Source: Paenibacillus wynnii
GTDB taxonomy: Bacteria; Bacillota; Bacilli; Paenibacillales; Paenibacillaceae
DNA: 64,000 nt
Assembly: GCF_030812855.1 (NCBI RefSeq)
Contig: NZ_JAUSTK010000016.1
Coordinates: forward strand, 1-64,000
Reading direction: 5' to 3'
The notes below the pieces were generated by a model. That model saw only the letters and a program-made list of their open reading frames with translations. It did not search any database and was not told the origin of the DNA. Within the stretch, counting starts at the first letter, position 1. Each line of letters starts with the position of its first letter. Shown here one piece after another: positions 35,999 through 44,815 of this stretch. Made by a program: the position numbers and the translations under genes.

Positions 35999-36667
35999 AT
36001 GAAAAAGATGTTAGTTGCAACTGTATTTTCATTTTTGTTAGGTGTTGCATTATTCAGTTTCATACCTCAACAAATAAAAATTGAAGCTTCCGGTGATATT
36101 CCTATATTAAGCAAAAGAGACCTAATTAATAATGCATCAGTCGTTATTAGAGGTACAGTTGATAAGATATTACCCAGTTCTTGGAGTAATCCAGATTTTG
36201 CAAAAGGACTCGAGGTACGTAATACTATTCAAACTGATGTATTAATCAAAGTAAATGAAGTTTATAAAAATAAACCCTATGATAATTCTGTTGTAACTGT
36301 TAGGATTGAAGCGGGTAAAGTAGGTAATACAACCTTAACTTCTGAAGGATACCCTACCTTCCAGCCTGGAGAAGAAGTTGTATTATTTTTATCAGAAGAT
36401 GATGGAGATTTAGCCAATCCTAATGAGAACTATTATGTTTTAACCGGAATGTTACAAGGTAAATTTTCGCTAAATGAAAAAACTTCAACAGATAAAACAT
36501 TTGTGAATAAAAGTGATAATGATCTTCTCAACGGAAAGGATTCTTTTAAACTTTCAACAATAGGAGAAGAAATTAATTCTACGTTAAAAGATCTTAAATT
36601 AAAACCCATACAAAAACTTACAAAAGAAGAGATTCGTATTCAAAATGAAAAAGTATTTGGAAAGTAG
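35999..36667 (+). CDS. Secreted protein of unknown function beside matrixin
   Basis: A 222-residue protein with an N-terminal signal/anchor (KKMLVATVFSFLLGVALFSF) and a beta-rich body containing VVIRGTVDKILPSSW and FQPGEEVVLFLSEDDGD. Proteins with this RGTV...GEEV.LFL pattern often accompany secreted metalloproteases, but no function is established to my knowledge. AGGGAGGGG precedes the ATG. It starts 20 bp after the protease stop. An inhibitor, chaperone or co-secreted partner role would be conjecture. Confidence 0.75.
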   Translation: MKKMLVATVFSFLLGVALFSFIPQQIKIEASGDIPILSKRDLINNASVVIRGTVDKILPSSWSNPDFAKGLEVRNTIQTDVLIKVNEVYKNKPYDNSVVTVRIEAGKVGNTTLTSEGYPTFQPGEEVVLFLSEDDGDLANPNENYYVLTGMLQGKFSLNEKTSTDKTFVNKSDNDLLNGKDSFKLSTIGEEINSTLKDLKLKPIQKLTKEEIRIQNEKVFGK

Positions 36668-36706
36668 TGGATAACAATATCTTGAAATAAGGAAGTGTTA
36701 TTGCCA

Positions 36707-37054
36707 ATGAAACATTTATTTGGAATAATAATATTTCTAATCGTAATAATATCGGGTTGTTCAAATGAAGAAGCAACAGAAAATCCTTTACTGCCTTATC
36801 CACAAGTTGTAGTGTGGGATAAAAAAGCATATGTTGTGACAAATGAAATTGTAGCCCAGGTAGATATTGGGCAAAAATTAGGTGAGGTTAAACGTTACAT
36901 TGATCCAAACAAATCACTACCTGAAAAAAATGAAGACTCAACTATTGCTCCAGTTGGAAGTAAACTATATGAAATTAAGAACAGTGATCTAAAGCAAGAA
37001 TTTGCAGTTGAAATAAATGGACAGCTTCGAAAAGCTATATATAATGCACCGTAA
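36707..37054 (+). CDS. Small lipoprotein of unknown function
   Basis: A 115-residue protein with a lipoprotein signal ending in IISGC. The mature part (VVVWDKKAYVVTNEIV, IAPVGSKLYEI) resembles small lipoproteins related to the NisI/YlxX-like 'VWNGxxY' family, but no family name can be given with confidence. The ATG at 36707 has AAGGAAG ~11 bp upstream. Third gene in the matrixin group. Confidence 0.72.
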   Translation: MKHLFGIIIFLIVIISGCSNEEATENPLLPYPQVVVWDKKAYVVTNEIVAQVDIGQKLGEVKRYIDPNKSLPEKNEDSTIAPVGSKLYEIKNSDLKQEFAVEINGQLRKAIYNAP

Positions 37055-37833
37055 CCTTAAAATGTCTAGCATAATGGTTCTATAAACTAAACAAAAGTTT
37101 AACAAGCAATTATACACGGGAGTTTGTACACATGATTTCAAGATAACAGACTCCCTGTTGTATTTATCCCCCTACCCCCTTAATCGTTTATTTCGTTACG
37201 TATGACCAACCCTCTATGTCTTGCCTCACTTTATGTACATTGGTGTTGTAAACCTCTTGGATTCACATCTCTTTGCCTACTAGAAATACACACTTATTTG
37301 AAAAGCGTTATCATCGCTTATAGGATCAAATAAACTTCTACAAATAGTTCGTTATACAACGTGATGCAAAGGTAAACCACTTTGTTGATTTATTGGGACG
37401 ATAGTACCAAAATCGTTTGAATGTCTATCATCATGGCATTGCATTCTCTTATGAAATGAAATAACAGACCACACTCCAGTCCACATTGAACGAGGAGCAT
37501 ATTTTCACGGTGTCACCTAATTTGACTAAATGCACTATTGTGAATCAAGGCCTTCTCTGATCTCGAGATAAAGGGAAACATCTATAAAAAATGAAAAAGA
37601 ATGGATAGAATACATATCAAAATAATTTAGGAACGCTTTCAAAAACTTGTCCGACGCTGCCTTCGCCTTCTCATACTGAGACTATCGCCCCTTTCTCTTT
37701 ATTATTACTCATAAATATATAGCAGTTGAATATGGAGATCATATACTTACTTGTATGTCATCATAGTGCTCCTCTAGTAGCGATTTTGTGATTTCCTTAA
37801 ACCCCATATCTCAGAACTACCTCTTATAAACAA
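37055..37833. other. Long non-coding stretch, nothing recognised
   Basis: About 780 bp after the lipoprotein gene and before the sigK-type terminator. Both strands were scanned for known protein motifs and for hairpins with T-runs without a convincing result. It may contain heavily decayed genes. Confidence 0.35.
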
Positions 37834-37861
37834 AAGCAACCTATCCGTAGACAAGTCGCTT
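37834..37861 (-). terminator. sigK-type terminator of copy D
   Basis: Minus strand AGCGACTTGTC, loop TACG, GATAGGTTGCT, then TTTTG. Same hairpin as after the intact sigK. Confidence 0.8.
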
Positions 37862-37910
37862 TCTATACACAGAATTGTTAATAGCAATACTTTTTAACCT
37901 TATTATGGAC

Positions 37911-38260
37911 TCACCGCTTCACCTTATAAAACTCATGATACAGCTTCATCAGCGCCATTATCTCAATCCGTGACACGTCACTCCGGCTTTCTCCCGACCA
38001 TCCAGTATGTCGAGATTGCGGTAGATCTTGCTCTTCTCGATTTTGAGATCGACTTCTTTGATGACATCATCGGTCTCAGAGCTTATCGATAAGGGTGATT
38101 TCATTAAGTGCATTAGAATTTCATTCTCTATACAACGGGCGGCAAAAGTGGCTAACTTTGTCCCCTTGTTGGGACGGTAGCTCTCGACGGCCTTGATGAG
38201 TCCAAACATTCCGATGGAGATTAAATCCTCCATATCCTCACCTGTATTGTTGAATTTTTT
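37911..38260 (-). pseudogene. sigK 3'-segment copy D, internally deleted and divergent
   Basis: Begins at KKF like the others and ends with sigK-like [12 protein letters not shown] codons, but two internal blocks are missing: around the [15 protein letters not shown] region and the [21 protein letters not shown] region. Several amino-acid changes ([24 protein letters not shown]) make it the most diverged copy, so it may come from a related but different sigK lineage. Confidence 0.88.
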
Positions 38261-38285
38261 GAGGTTATGGACCGAGTATGATGTA
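38261..38285 (-). other. Shared attachment-arm sequence, copy D (diverged)
   Basis: Minus strand TACATCATACTCGGTCCA then TAACCTC and the A-run; several bases differ from the common arm, in line with the age of this copy. Confidence 0.65.
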
Positions 38286-38532
38286 ATGTAAATACACCCT
38301 CGCAGCAAACTTTCGACATACAAACGAAAGCAACCACTTTTCAGGGCGGTCCTTGTAATCGGACTTCATTCCTCTAGAATCTCACCATTGCCGTCAGCCC
38401 TTATTCATTTCACGTGCCTTTTCAGCATCCTAAATCCGTAAGTTCTATCCCTTACTCTCTCTCCCGTCTTAGATCCGTGTAGATGCGCGAATCGAGCCGC
38501 CGCAACCCTCTGTCAGATACTTATTTTATAAA
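38286..38532. other. Interior of a nearly empty unit between sigK copies E and D
   Basis: Only ~250 bp separate the arm of copy D from the terminator of copy E. No gene or clear repeat was found. This looks like a cassette reduced to its sigK end and arm, or one that never carried cargo. Confidence 0.5.
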
Positions 38533-38563
38533 CAAAAAGCAACTCATCCGCAGACAAGTCGCT
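38533..38563 (-). terminator. sigK-type terminator of copy E
   Basis: Minus strand AGCGACTTGTC, loop TGCG, GATGAGTTGCT, TTTTTG. Identical over the stem to the hairpin after the intact sigK at 46504-46532. Confidence 0.88.
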
Positions 38564-38615
38564 TTCTAAATCCCTATTTTGTTAACGGATACTACTTCGT
38601 ATTATCATGCTAACC

Positions 38616-39119
38616 CTACCGCTTCACCTTATAAAACTCATGATACAGCTTCATGAGCGCCCTTTTCTCAATCCTTGAAACATAACTCCGACTAATCCCC
38701 AATTCCTTCGCGATCTCCCGCTGCGTCCGCTCTTCCCCGCCTGTATCCAACCCGAACCGACCAACCACAACTTCCTTCTCCCGATCATCCAGAATATCTA
38801 GATTGCGGTATATCTTACTCTTCTCAATATTAAGATCTACTGTGAGCAGCAGATCGTCCGCTCCTGATCCCAAAATATCTATCAACGTAATTTCGTTACC
38901 CTCTTTATCCGTTCCAATGGGATCGTGCAGCGACACGTCTTTCCGGGTCTTTTTGAGTGAACGAAGATGCATCAGAATTTCATTCTCGATACAACGGGCA
39001 GCAAAAGTGGCCAGCTTCGTCCCTTTGTTCGGGCGGTAGCTCTCAATGGCCTTGATGAGTCCGATCGTTCCTATGGAGATTAGGTCCTCCATATCCTCGC
39101 CTGTGTTGTCGAATTTTTT
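38616..39119 (-). pseudogene. sigK 3'-segment copy E (complete 3' end)
   Basis: Open coding sequence for sigK residues 67-233 ending YKVKR; protein essentially identical to the intact gene, DNA different at many third positions. No promoter, ribosome binding site or native 5' half. The hairpin-containing 3' flank is well preserved. Confidence 0.92.
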
Positions 39120-39145
39120 GAGGTTATGGACGCGATGCGATGTCA
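39120..39145 (-). other. Shared attachment-arm sequence, copy E
   Basis: Minus strand TGACATCGCATCGCGTCC, then ATAACCTC and the A-run. Two C-for-T changes relative to copy C. Confidence 0.78.
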
Positions 39146-40196
39146 CGATTACACAGTTGGATATCTAACGACTCAAAAATGATTATCGTAACCGTGCTTA
39201 CTTACGTTGACCATGAATTCTTCTTGATTCCCACTCCGCTATCTTTCCAAACAATATAACTTGAGGGTTTTCCTGTTCCACTGAGTGCCATCAACTCTAA
39301 AGTGTCACTCTCGCTTTCATCCCTGGCCACAACGGAATTACTTCCATGCTTTCTTTTGCCTCCCGGTTGATGCCGTAAATATAGGTAAGCATCATTGACT
39401 CTCAGATTCCAATGATAAACATAGCCACTGTGACGAATAGCAGGCTTAATATCAAACTAATCTCAATATGACAGTGCGAGCTGATTGTAAAAGTTCACTC
39501 ACACTCCATGATATTCAAATGAGACTTTATCGACAAAAAGTTGAACATTGTTTATACATTCCCCTCACAGCAAAACTTTTGAATGATTTTCCGCTTGTAT
39601 TAGGAATGAGAGAAACTGTGGCTGGCCTTTCACACATGACCTTCCATGTCAGTTACGTCTTGACAATATAGTGGTCAGTTGCGATGTCTTAGTCACGATA
39701 TCCATCAGGGCAGCTATTCAAGAAGTTGCGTCTGATTTGAAAAAACCCACAAAAAAACGAAGATAACAAAAACAAGCCAATCATGGTGGTATCTGACCAT
39801 AATCGACCTGTTCTTTGTATAGACAAAACGTTATTTAGGGTATAAAGTTCAAGCATTAACATGCGTACAAGCGACTTCAAGAAATCTTTATACGGGTATT
39901 ACATAGGTTAGTGGGGGGAACCCTGTCTGGGATTTTGGTTACTTCCCTTCGTGAGTTTTTGCAGTGGGTTAGATTCCTCCTTGGTGGTTTTGCAATCCCG
40001 AGGATACCCCACTTTTTTGTGCCTTGGCTAGGTCAAATTCTTTGTACACAACTTATTTCACGTCATCTTTCAAATTAATAGTGACTAGAATTAATAATAA
40101 GACATGGGCAAAATCCACCTCATACAAAAAACCAACTTGAATCAACAAAAATTAATAAAACGAGATTTGCTTTCATTGTCGAATTTTCAAAACTAC
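39146..40196. other. Gene-poor stretch beside the KAP NTPase gene
   Basis: About 1 kb with no convincing gene. Near 39908-40015 the plus strand can fold into a long hairpin (GCAGTGGG...CCCCACT) followed by a T-run, which could be the end of a small RNA. The plus-strand frame at 39468-39671 has no ribosome binding site or recognisable motif and is not called. Confidence 0.35.
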
Positions 40197-41909
40197 TCAC
40201 TCACGAATAAAGCTACTTTCAATAACATTATCTGCAATGAGAATAACTTCAATCCTGATATCTAAATATTTCATTAAATAATGAATTGTTTTTTCTCCTC
40301 TGTCTTCCTCATCTCGCGCAGGTATTAAAGATGGATATACATCATTAAAAAATTTGAATTTATGTTCTTCATAATTTTCCCCTGATTTTAATTTAGTTAT
40401 AAAGTATCTTGTTCCTAATGGATTAAAATAGTCTACTAAAAACCATTTAATGAAATCAACAGAAGTTAAATTGTATGGGAAACGCTCAGCAACCAATCTT
40501 TCTTTTGATAAAATCAATAAATTGATTATTTTTTTCAGTTCTCTTGGCGTTATCTCTTTATCTTTAGCAATATCGCCGATCATAGATACAACAGTGTTCT
40601 TTTCCTCTTCCTTAAAAAATTCATTTTGAGGGTTTAATAATTCATTCAGAAAATTCATATAAGAACGCTCAACTGGGAGGTGAAAAGCGGTAGTTACATA
40701 CTTTTGCAGATATTTGTAGCCGAAATCCAATTTTTCCTTTTTAGTTGTATTATCCTGAAAATAAAAATCATTATTCTTAGCTAAAGCTAACGCTACTATT
40801 TCTTCATTCATCGAAATAACATGAATAAGTGAATTGAAAGATAAAAATAATTGAAGCGCTGAGAAGAATTCCACAATTGTTTTCTCCGAACACCTATCCA
40901 ACTCATCGACAAACATAACAATTTTTTCATTATCTTTAATCCAGACTTTTAAAAGATCATCTAAAGATTCCTTTACTTCTTCTCGTGTCCCTAACTTAGC
41001 TTTATAATTAGGAATAAGTACATGCTGAATCATTTTGGCAGAGACAGGTTTAAATAAAATTTGAATTTTTTTGAAAAATGGTATAATAACTTGAAAAATG
41101 GCGGTTATTGATACGACTATCGTTAGCAAGTTTATAAAGATATTGCTATTTTTTATTATATTTAGAATCGTACTATATTGATTCAATTGATTAAAGTAAA
41201 TGTAAAATAGAATGGCGTTTAGTATGATTAAAATTAAACTAGTAACATACGGTACTTTGTTTTTTCTAAAAGAAGGAATTAACCTTCTGAATGAATATGC
41301 AACTCTACCTTTGAAGCCCATGTCAGCATCGTATTTAAGATAAAGCTCTTTAAGAATAGCATACCAAATCATATTCTGATCTTCATATTCTGTTGGATTA
41401 AAGCGAATAAGATGCGTCTTATTATATTTTTTATATACTTCCTCCCTTTTGTCATCAATTTCTTGATTTATAATGACCAATTGCTTTTCAACTAGACGTA
41501 AAAACGTAGATTTCCCTGCACCCCAAGGTCCATAAACACCAATAGTTAAAGGGGGATTTGTCTCTTTGTTGGCAATAAATCGGCTAATCGTTTCAGCTTG
41601 TGGTGTTCGTGATAATAAATCAATTTCACTTTCAATATCAGTAATCATAAAGCCATTATTTCTAGGGAATCCATCGAAAATGTTCTTCTTTTCTTCATTC
41701 TCTTGCTCAATTTCAATTCGCCTTATTTCTTTTTCATGTTTATCTATTTTATTTTGGAGATCATTTATTTTATAGTCTGGATCAAGATGTTCATCATAAT
41801 CAATTTCATGAGAGTTTCCATGTTGTTCGTAATACTCATTACTAAGCTGTGTTTTTAACTCTTCTAATTCATCAGAGAGTATTCTCCTACGTTCTTTTCT
41901 GTCATCCAT
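40197..41909 (-). CDS. KAP-family P-loop NTPase with membrane segments
   Basis: A 570-residue protein. An N-terminal coiled coil (~1-75) precedes the Walker A GPWGAGKS (127-134); two hydrophobic segments (~218-238 and ~257-279) split the NTPase domain, as is usual for KAP proteins, and Walker B is VMFVDELDRC. KAP NTPases are membrane-linked; single-gene members with membrane segments (Tmn-type) have been reported as phage defence. AAAGGTGAT lies ~7 bp before the ATG. It sits alone in its interval, with phage-like remnants next to it. A defence role is inferred. Confidence 0.88.
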   Translation of the reverse strand: MDDRKERRRILSDELEELKTQLSNEYYEQHGNSHEIDYDEHLDPDYKINDLQNKIDKHEKEIRRIEIEQENEEKKNIFDGFPRNNGFMITDIESEIDLLSRTPQAETISRFIANKETNPPLTIGVYGPWGAGKSTFLRLVEKQLVIINQEIDDKREEVYKKYNKTHLIRFNPTEYEDQNMIWYAILKELYLKYDADMGFKGRVAYSFRRLIPSFRKNKVPYVTSLILIILNAILFYIYFNQLNQYSTILNIIKNSNIFINLLTIVVSITAIFQVIIPFFKKIQILFKPVSAKMIQHVLIPNYKAKLGTREEVKESLDDLLKVWIKDNEKIVMFVDELDRCSEKTIVEFFSALQLFLSFNSLIHVISMNEEIVALALAKNNDFYFQDNTTKKEKLDFGYKYLQKYVTTAFHLPVERSYMNFLNELLNPQNEFFKEEEKNTVVSMIGDIAKDKEITPRELKKIINLLILSKERLVAERFPYNLTSVDFIKWFLVDYFNPLGTRYFITKLKSGENYEEHKFKFFNDVYPSLIPARDEEDRGEKTIHYLMKYLDIRIEVILIADNVIESSFIRE

Positions 41910-42006
41910 TTTTCAAATCACCTTTGTTATTGTATTTTCCCGTTGTATAACGACAATGTGTGCAGTTAGAACACGCATAAAAGAATCTACCGTTTCACTG
42001 TTTTTC

Positions 42007-42192
42007 TTAATTACCATGAGCTTTTACAGCTAACGCAAAAAATTGTTCATTGATGATTTTGATATCTTTATATGTCCTTCGGCATCCTAAATAATTACTA
42101 CATCCTACAAACAAAGGACTCTTCTCTTGGCAAGAATTCCTGTTCTGCATGTCAATATTTATACTGGCTGTCTCATGTTCATATTTATCCAA
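42007..42192 (-). pseudogene. Topoisomerase-type zinc-ribbon fragment
   Basis: The 61-codon frame contains PLFVGCSNYLGCRRTYKDI, a close fit to the zf-C4 topoisomerase ribbon (F.GCS.YP.C..T). The first cysteine pair of such a ribbon is missing apart from one Cys (NSCQEK), so this is probably the tail of a lost nuclease or topoisomerase-like protein. It lies ~100 bp before the KAP gene. Confidence 0.45.
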
Positions 42193-42254
42193 ATTATAAC
42201 ATCATATTTCAAAAGTTTTACATGGAAATCCTACTTTTTACATAATTCTTTTGA

Positions 42255-42473
42255 ACTACACGTCTAATTTCCGACAACAAAAAGGTTGAGAAAACAATTC
42301 TGAGTGAAGAAAGCGAAATTTTTAATATATTGAACCGCTTCGGAATACGACATAACCGACTAAAAGACCAAATATTAAATTACGATGCGGAAGTTTACTT
42401 CCCTTGGATGTTCTATTATTTCCTATCAAGCTTTGACGCCTTCGCGAAGTTGCAAGCCCGTCAATCAAACTAA
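42255..42473 (+). pseudogene. C-terminal fragment of an unknown protein
   Basis: A 72-codon plus-strand frame (EESEIFNILNRFGIRHNRLK then FPWMFYYFLSSFDAFAKLQA, stop) has natural amino-acid composition but begins right after a stop and has no start site. It appears to be the end of a protein whose 5' part was lost. No family recognised. Confidence 0.35.
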
Positions 42474-43016
42474 AGCAATGTCGGGGACGAAAAAAGTAAA
42501 TAAAGACCTATAAAGGGCTGGGGCTTACGCATATAATCGGGTTACACATTTGTTTGACTCGACGCCATACCATCGACAAAAAGTGCGGAACAATCGCCGG
42601 GACTCCTAACCATTCGTGTTACCCTTTCAGAAGTTTCCCAACCCTTATAACGAAGTTTTACGGGTGCTATTATGGATCCCTGTTTTTCGCTATAAGGCAA
42701 AAAAATAAGACCCCGCCGCCTTCCGTTGCGTTCAACAGTCAGCAAAGCGGGGGGGATTGAGTAACAGCGGTCATACGGCATTACTTGAAGCGTCGGCAGT
42801 TGCTTTTTTTCCGATACACTTTATTTCCCGATCGACCTGTTGTTCCGTCAGTCAAGCTTCATGATCGCTGTTTTGCGTGATATTGTACCGCTACACGTCC
42901 GAAGTCGAACGTCCCTTGTTCAAGCGCCGTTTTGAAGTTTTCTTTATGCGTACCAATGCTGTAAACCCCTTAAGTTTGATACGTCCTTACGTCGCGGGGT
43001 CAAGCCGTTTTGTGAC
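42474..43016. other. Degenerate phage-like stretch
   Basis: Short frames with plausible protein character are interrupted by stops, for example minus-strand GVYSIGTHKENFKTALEQGT. Codon use and compact spacing fit decayed phage genes. No intact gene is called. Confidence 0.35.
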
Positions 43017-43048
43017 AAAAAAAAGCGCCGGGGGTTAGCCCGACGCCT
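43017..43048 (-). terminator. Terminator after the 96-residue gene
   Basis: GCGTCGGG and CCCCGGCGC on the minus strand form a stem followed by a run of T's, 5 bp after the gene's stop. Confidence 0.8.
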
Positions 43049-43052
43049 ACGA

Positions 43053-43343
43053 TTATAATTTATCAATCAATTCTTCTGCTTCCCTTAGTTCGTCACTGTC
43101 AAAGTCATCTTTGAACGCATCATATAACTTATGCGCCGCCCTTCTGCTCATACTCGCTTGCCCTTCGTAAAGGTATTGAAAGGTTTCGGCTTCACGAAGT
43201 TGATATTGGATCGCGTTCGTCTTCTTTTTCAAACTCTTAAAACCGTTCGCTTCGTTCTCTTTTCCTTCCGCCATACTGGTACTCACTAAGTAGTCGTTAA
43301 CATGGTCACGAATTATATCTACAAGTTTGGAAGTCATTGACAT
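43053..43343 (-). CDS. Small acidic protein of unknown function, phage-like
   Basis: A 96-residue, charged, mostly helical protein (SMTSKLVDIIRDHVNDYL, then ASMSRRAAHKLYDAFKDDFD). AGAGAGGGG lies ~10 bp before the ATG and a strong terminator follows directly, so it is a real monocistronic gene. The size and surroundings fit a phage or mobile-element accessory protein. No family recognised. Confidence 0.7.
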   Translation of the reverse strand: MSMTSKLVDIIRDHVNDYLVSTSMAEGKENEANGFKSLKKKTNAIQYQLREAETFQYLYEGQASMSRRAAHKLYDAFKDDFDSDELREAEELIDKL

Positions 43344-43413
43344 AGGATATAAACCCCTCTCTATTTATAAAGACTAGACTAATATTACCACATTTTAGGC
43401 AGCCAATTCGACG

Positions 43414-43443
43414 AAATAAGCGCGGGGAACGAATCCCCGACGC
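43414..43443 (-). terminator. Second GC-rich terminator with a similar stem
   Basis: GCGTCGGGGATTC and GTTCCCCGCGC pair on the minus strand; the stem resembles the one at 43017-43048, as if the two neighbouring small genes belonged to one family of units. Confidence 0.6.
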
Positions 43444-43474
43444 CTATCAATTCACCTACCTTTATCTGCTTTAC

Positions 43475-43695
43475 TACGCTGATAATTGCTTTTCAACCTT
43501 GTTGTACGCTTCGTTGTATGCTTCTTGCAAACCCTCGACATGTCCGAAGTTACTTGATGCACTCTTATGCGTTTAGTTGAATCCGTAATCCTTGTCGCTA
43601 TGCGGCGATGGTAATTCGATGATCGTTCGCGGTCTGGAATTTTCAAGCTTCCGTTGAATTTCCACCATATGCGTGGCGATTTCGTCCGTTGACAT
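43475..43695 (-). pseudogene. Small phage-like gene broken by a stop
   Basis: The minus strand reads MSTDEIATHMVEIQRKLENS...DKDYGFN, TAA, and continues in the same frame with SNFGHVEGLQEAYNEAYNKV to a second stop just before the terminator at 43414-43443. Read through the TAA it would make a helical ~73-residue protein. No ribosome binding site is clear. The longer overlapping 155-codon frame in this area is an artefact. Confidence 0.45.
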
Positions 43696-43980
43696 ATCGT
43701 TGTAATTTTCATCGCTGTGATTTCCTTACCGTCAATAAGAAGTCGTTTGCATCTGGAAAAGTAATTACGACGCTTTGACATCCCCGTTTGACGCGGTTCG
43801 TTGTAAGACATTCGGCGAAAATCACAGAGCCTCCTAAAGGCGTTCTTTCTATATGCAGTGTTTGATACAACTATGTTTACTTGGCATGAAGCTAAAGAGC
43901 ATTTGGCATCCGTAGACAAGTCGCAAGTCGCTGTCTATATGCTTTATTACTAACGGATAATACTCGTAGTTATGACACTG

Positions 43981-44486
43981 TGCTCATCGCTTCCCTTATA
44001 AAACTCATGATACAGCTTCATGAGTGCCCTTTTCTCAATCCGCGACACATAACTCCGCGAGATCCCAAGCTCCTTCGCGATCTCCCACTGCGTCCTCTCT
44101 TCCCCACCAGTATCCAGCCCAAACCGCCCTACGACAACTTCCTTCTCCCGGTCATCCAGAATCTCCAGGTTGCGGTATATCTTACTCTTCTCAATGTTAA
44201 GATCTACTGTAATCAGCAGATCGTCGGCTCCCGAGCCTAGAATATCTATCAACGTAATTTCATTACCTTCCTTGTCCGTTCCGATGGGATCGTGCAGCGA
44301 CACATCTTTGCGGGTCTTTTTCAACGATCTTAAGTGCATCAGGATCTCATTCTCAATACAACGGGCAGCAAAAGTAGCCAGCTTGGTTCCCTTATTAGGA
44401 CGGTAGCTCTCGATAGCCTTGATGAGTCCAATCGTTCCGATGGAGATCAAATCCTCCATATCCTCACCGGTATTGTCGAATTTTTT
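43981..44486 (-). pseudogene. sigK 3'-segment copy F with 3' frameshift
   Basis: Encodes sigK residues 67 onward with a few changes ([24 protein letters not shown]). Near the end one T is missing in AAGGTGAAGCGG, so EFYKVKR becomes EFYKGSDE and the frame runs 11 codons further into the former 3' untranslated region. The sigK hairpin behind it (43905-43935) is rearranged by an extra CAAGTCG repeat. It separates the DUF6602-like unit from the KAP unit. Confidence 0.92.
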
Positions 44487-44512
44487 GAGGTTATGAACAC
44501 GATACGATCTCA
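44487..44512 (-). other. Shared attachment-arm sequence, copy F
   Basis: Minus strand TGAGATCGTATCGTGTTC, then ATAACCTC and the A-run. Two bases differ from copy C. Under the cassette model this is the left boundary of the newest insertion. Confidence 0.8.
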
Positions 44513-44815
44513 AATGGCATATCGGCAACCAAACATGCTCCAATCACATATCTCCCTCTATGTTCCAATCCTTCAACAAAATCGAGTACGACGTTGTTTG
44601 GGCTTTTGCGCTTCCTTCATTCGGCACTGGGTAAGGGAATCCATATGAAAAAAACATAGAGTCTTACTCACATATGATTTTTTCGCCATAAAAGAATAAG
44701 ATAAATGCTCTCATTCATAAGTTATTTGATATTTCATAATGGCTTCAGTTTATGACGTAGGTTTATTAAAATGTCCAGTACATTTTTACTGTTGTTTTAA
44801 ACATAAATGCAGTTT
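44513..44815. other. Non-coding spacer left of the DUF6602-like gene
   Basis: About 300 bp, AT-rich toward the gene. No clear terminator hairpin was found for the DUF6602-like gene and no other gene was recognised. Confidence 0.35.

Noticed and set aside
42554..42781. Two opposing short frames (plus 68 and minus 79 codons)
   Set aside because: Neither has a ribosome binding site or recognisable motif; likely chance frames in decayed phage DNA.
43452..43919. 155-codon frame on the minus strand
   Set aside because: Its composition is unnatural; an alternative frame in the same DNA gives coherent peptide sequence broken by one stop.
6366..44486. Partial sigK copies as ordinary tandem duplications by homologous recombination
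   Set aside because: Such copies would not all start at the same codon, nor share a foreign arm at that point while their cargo is unrelated.
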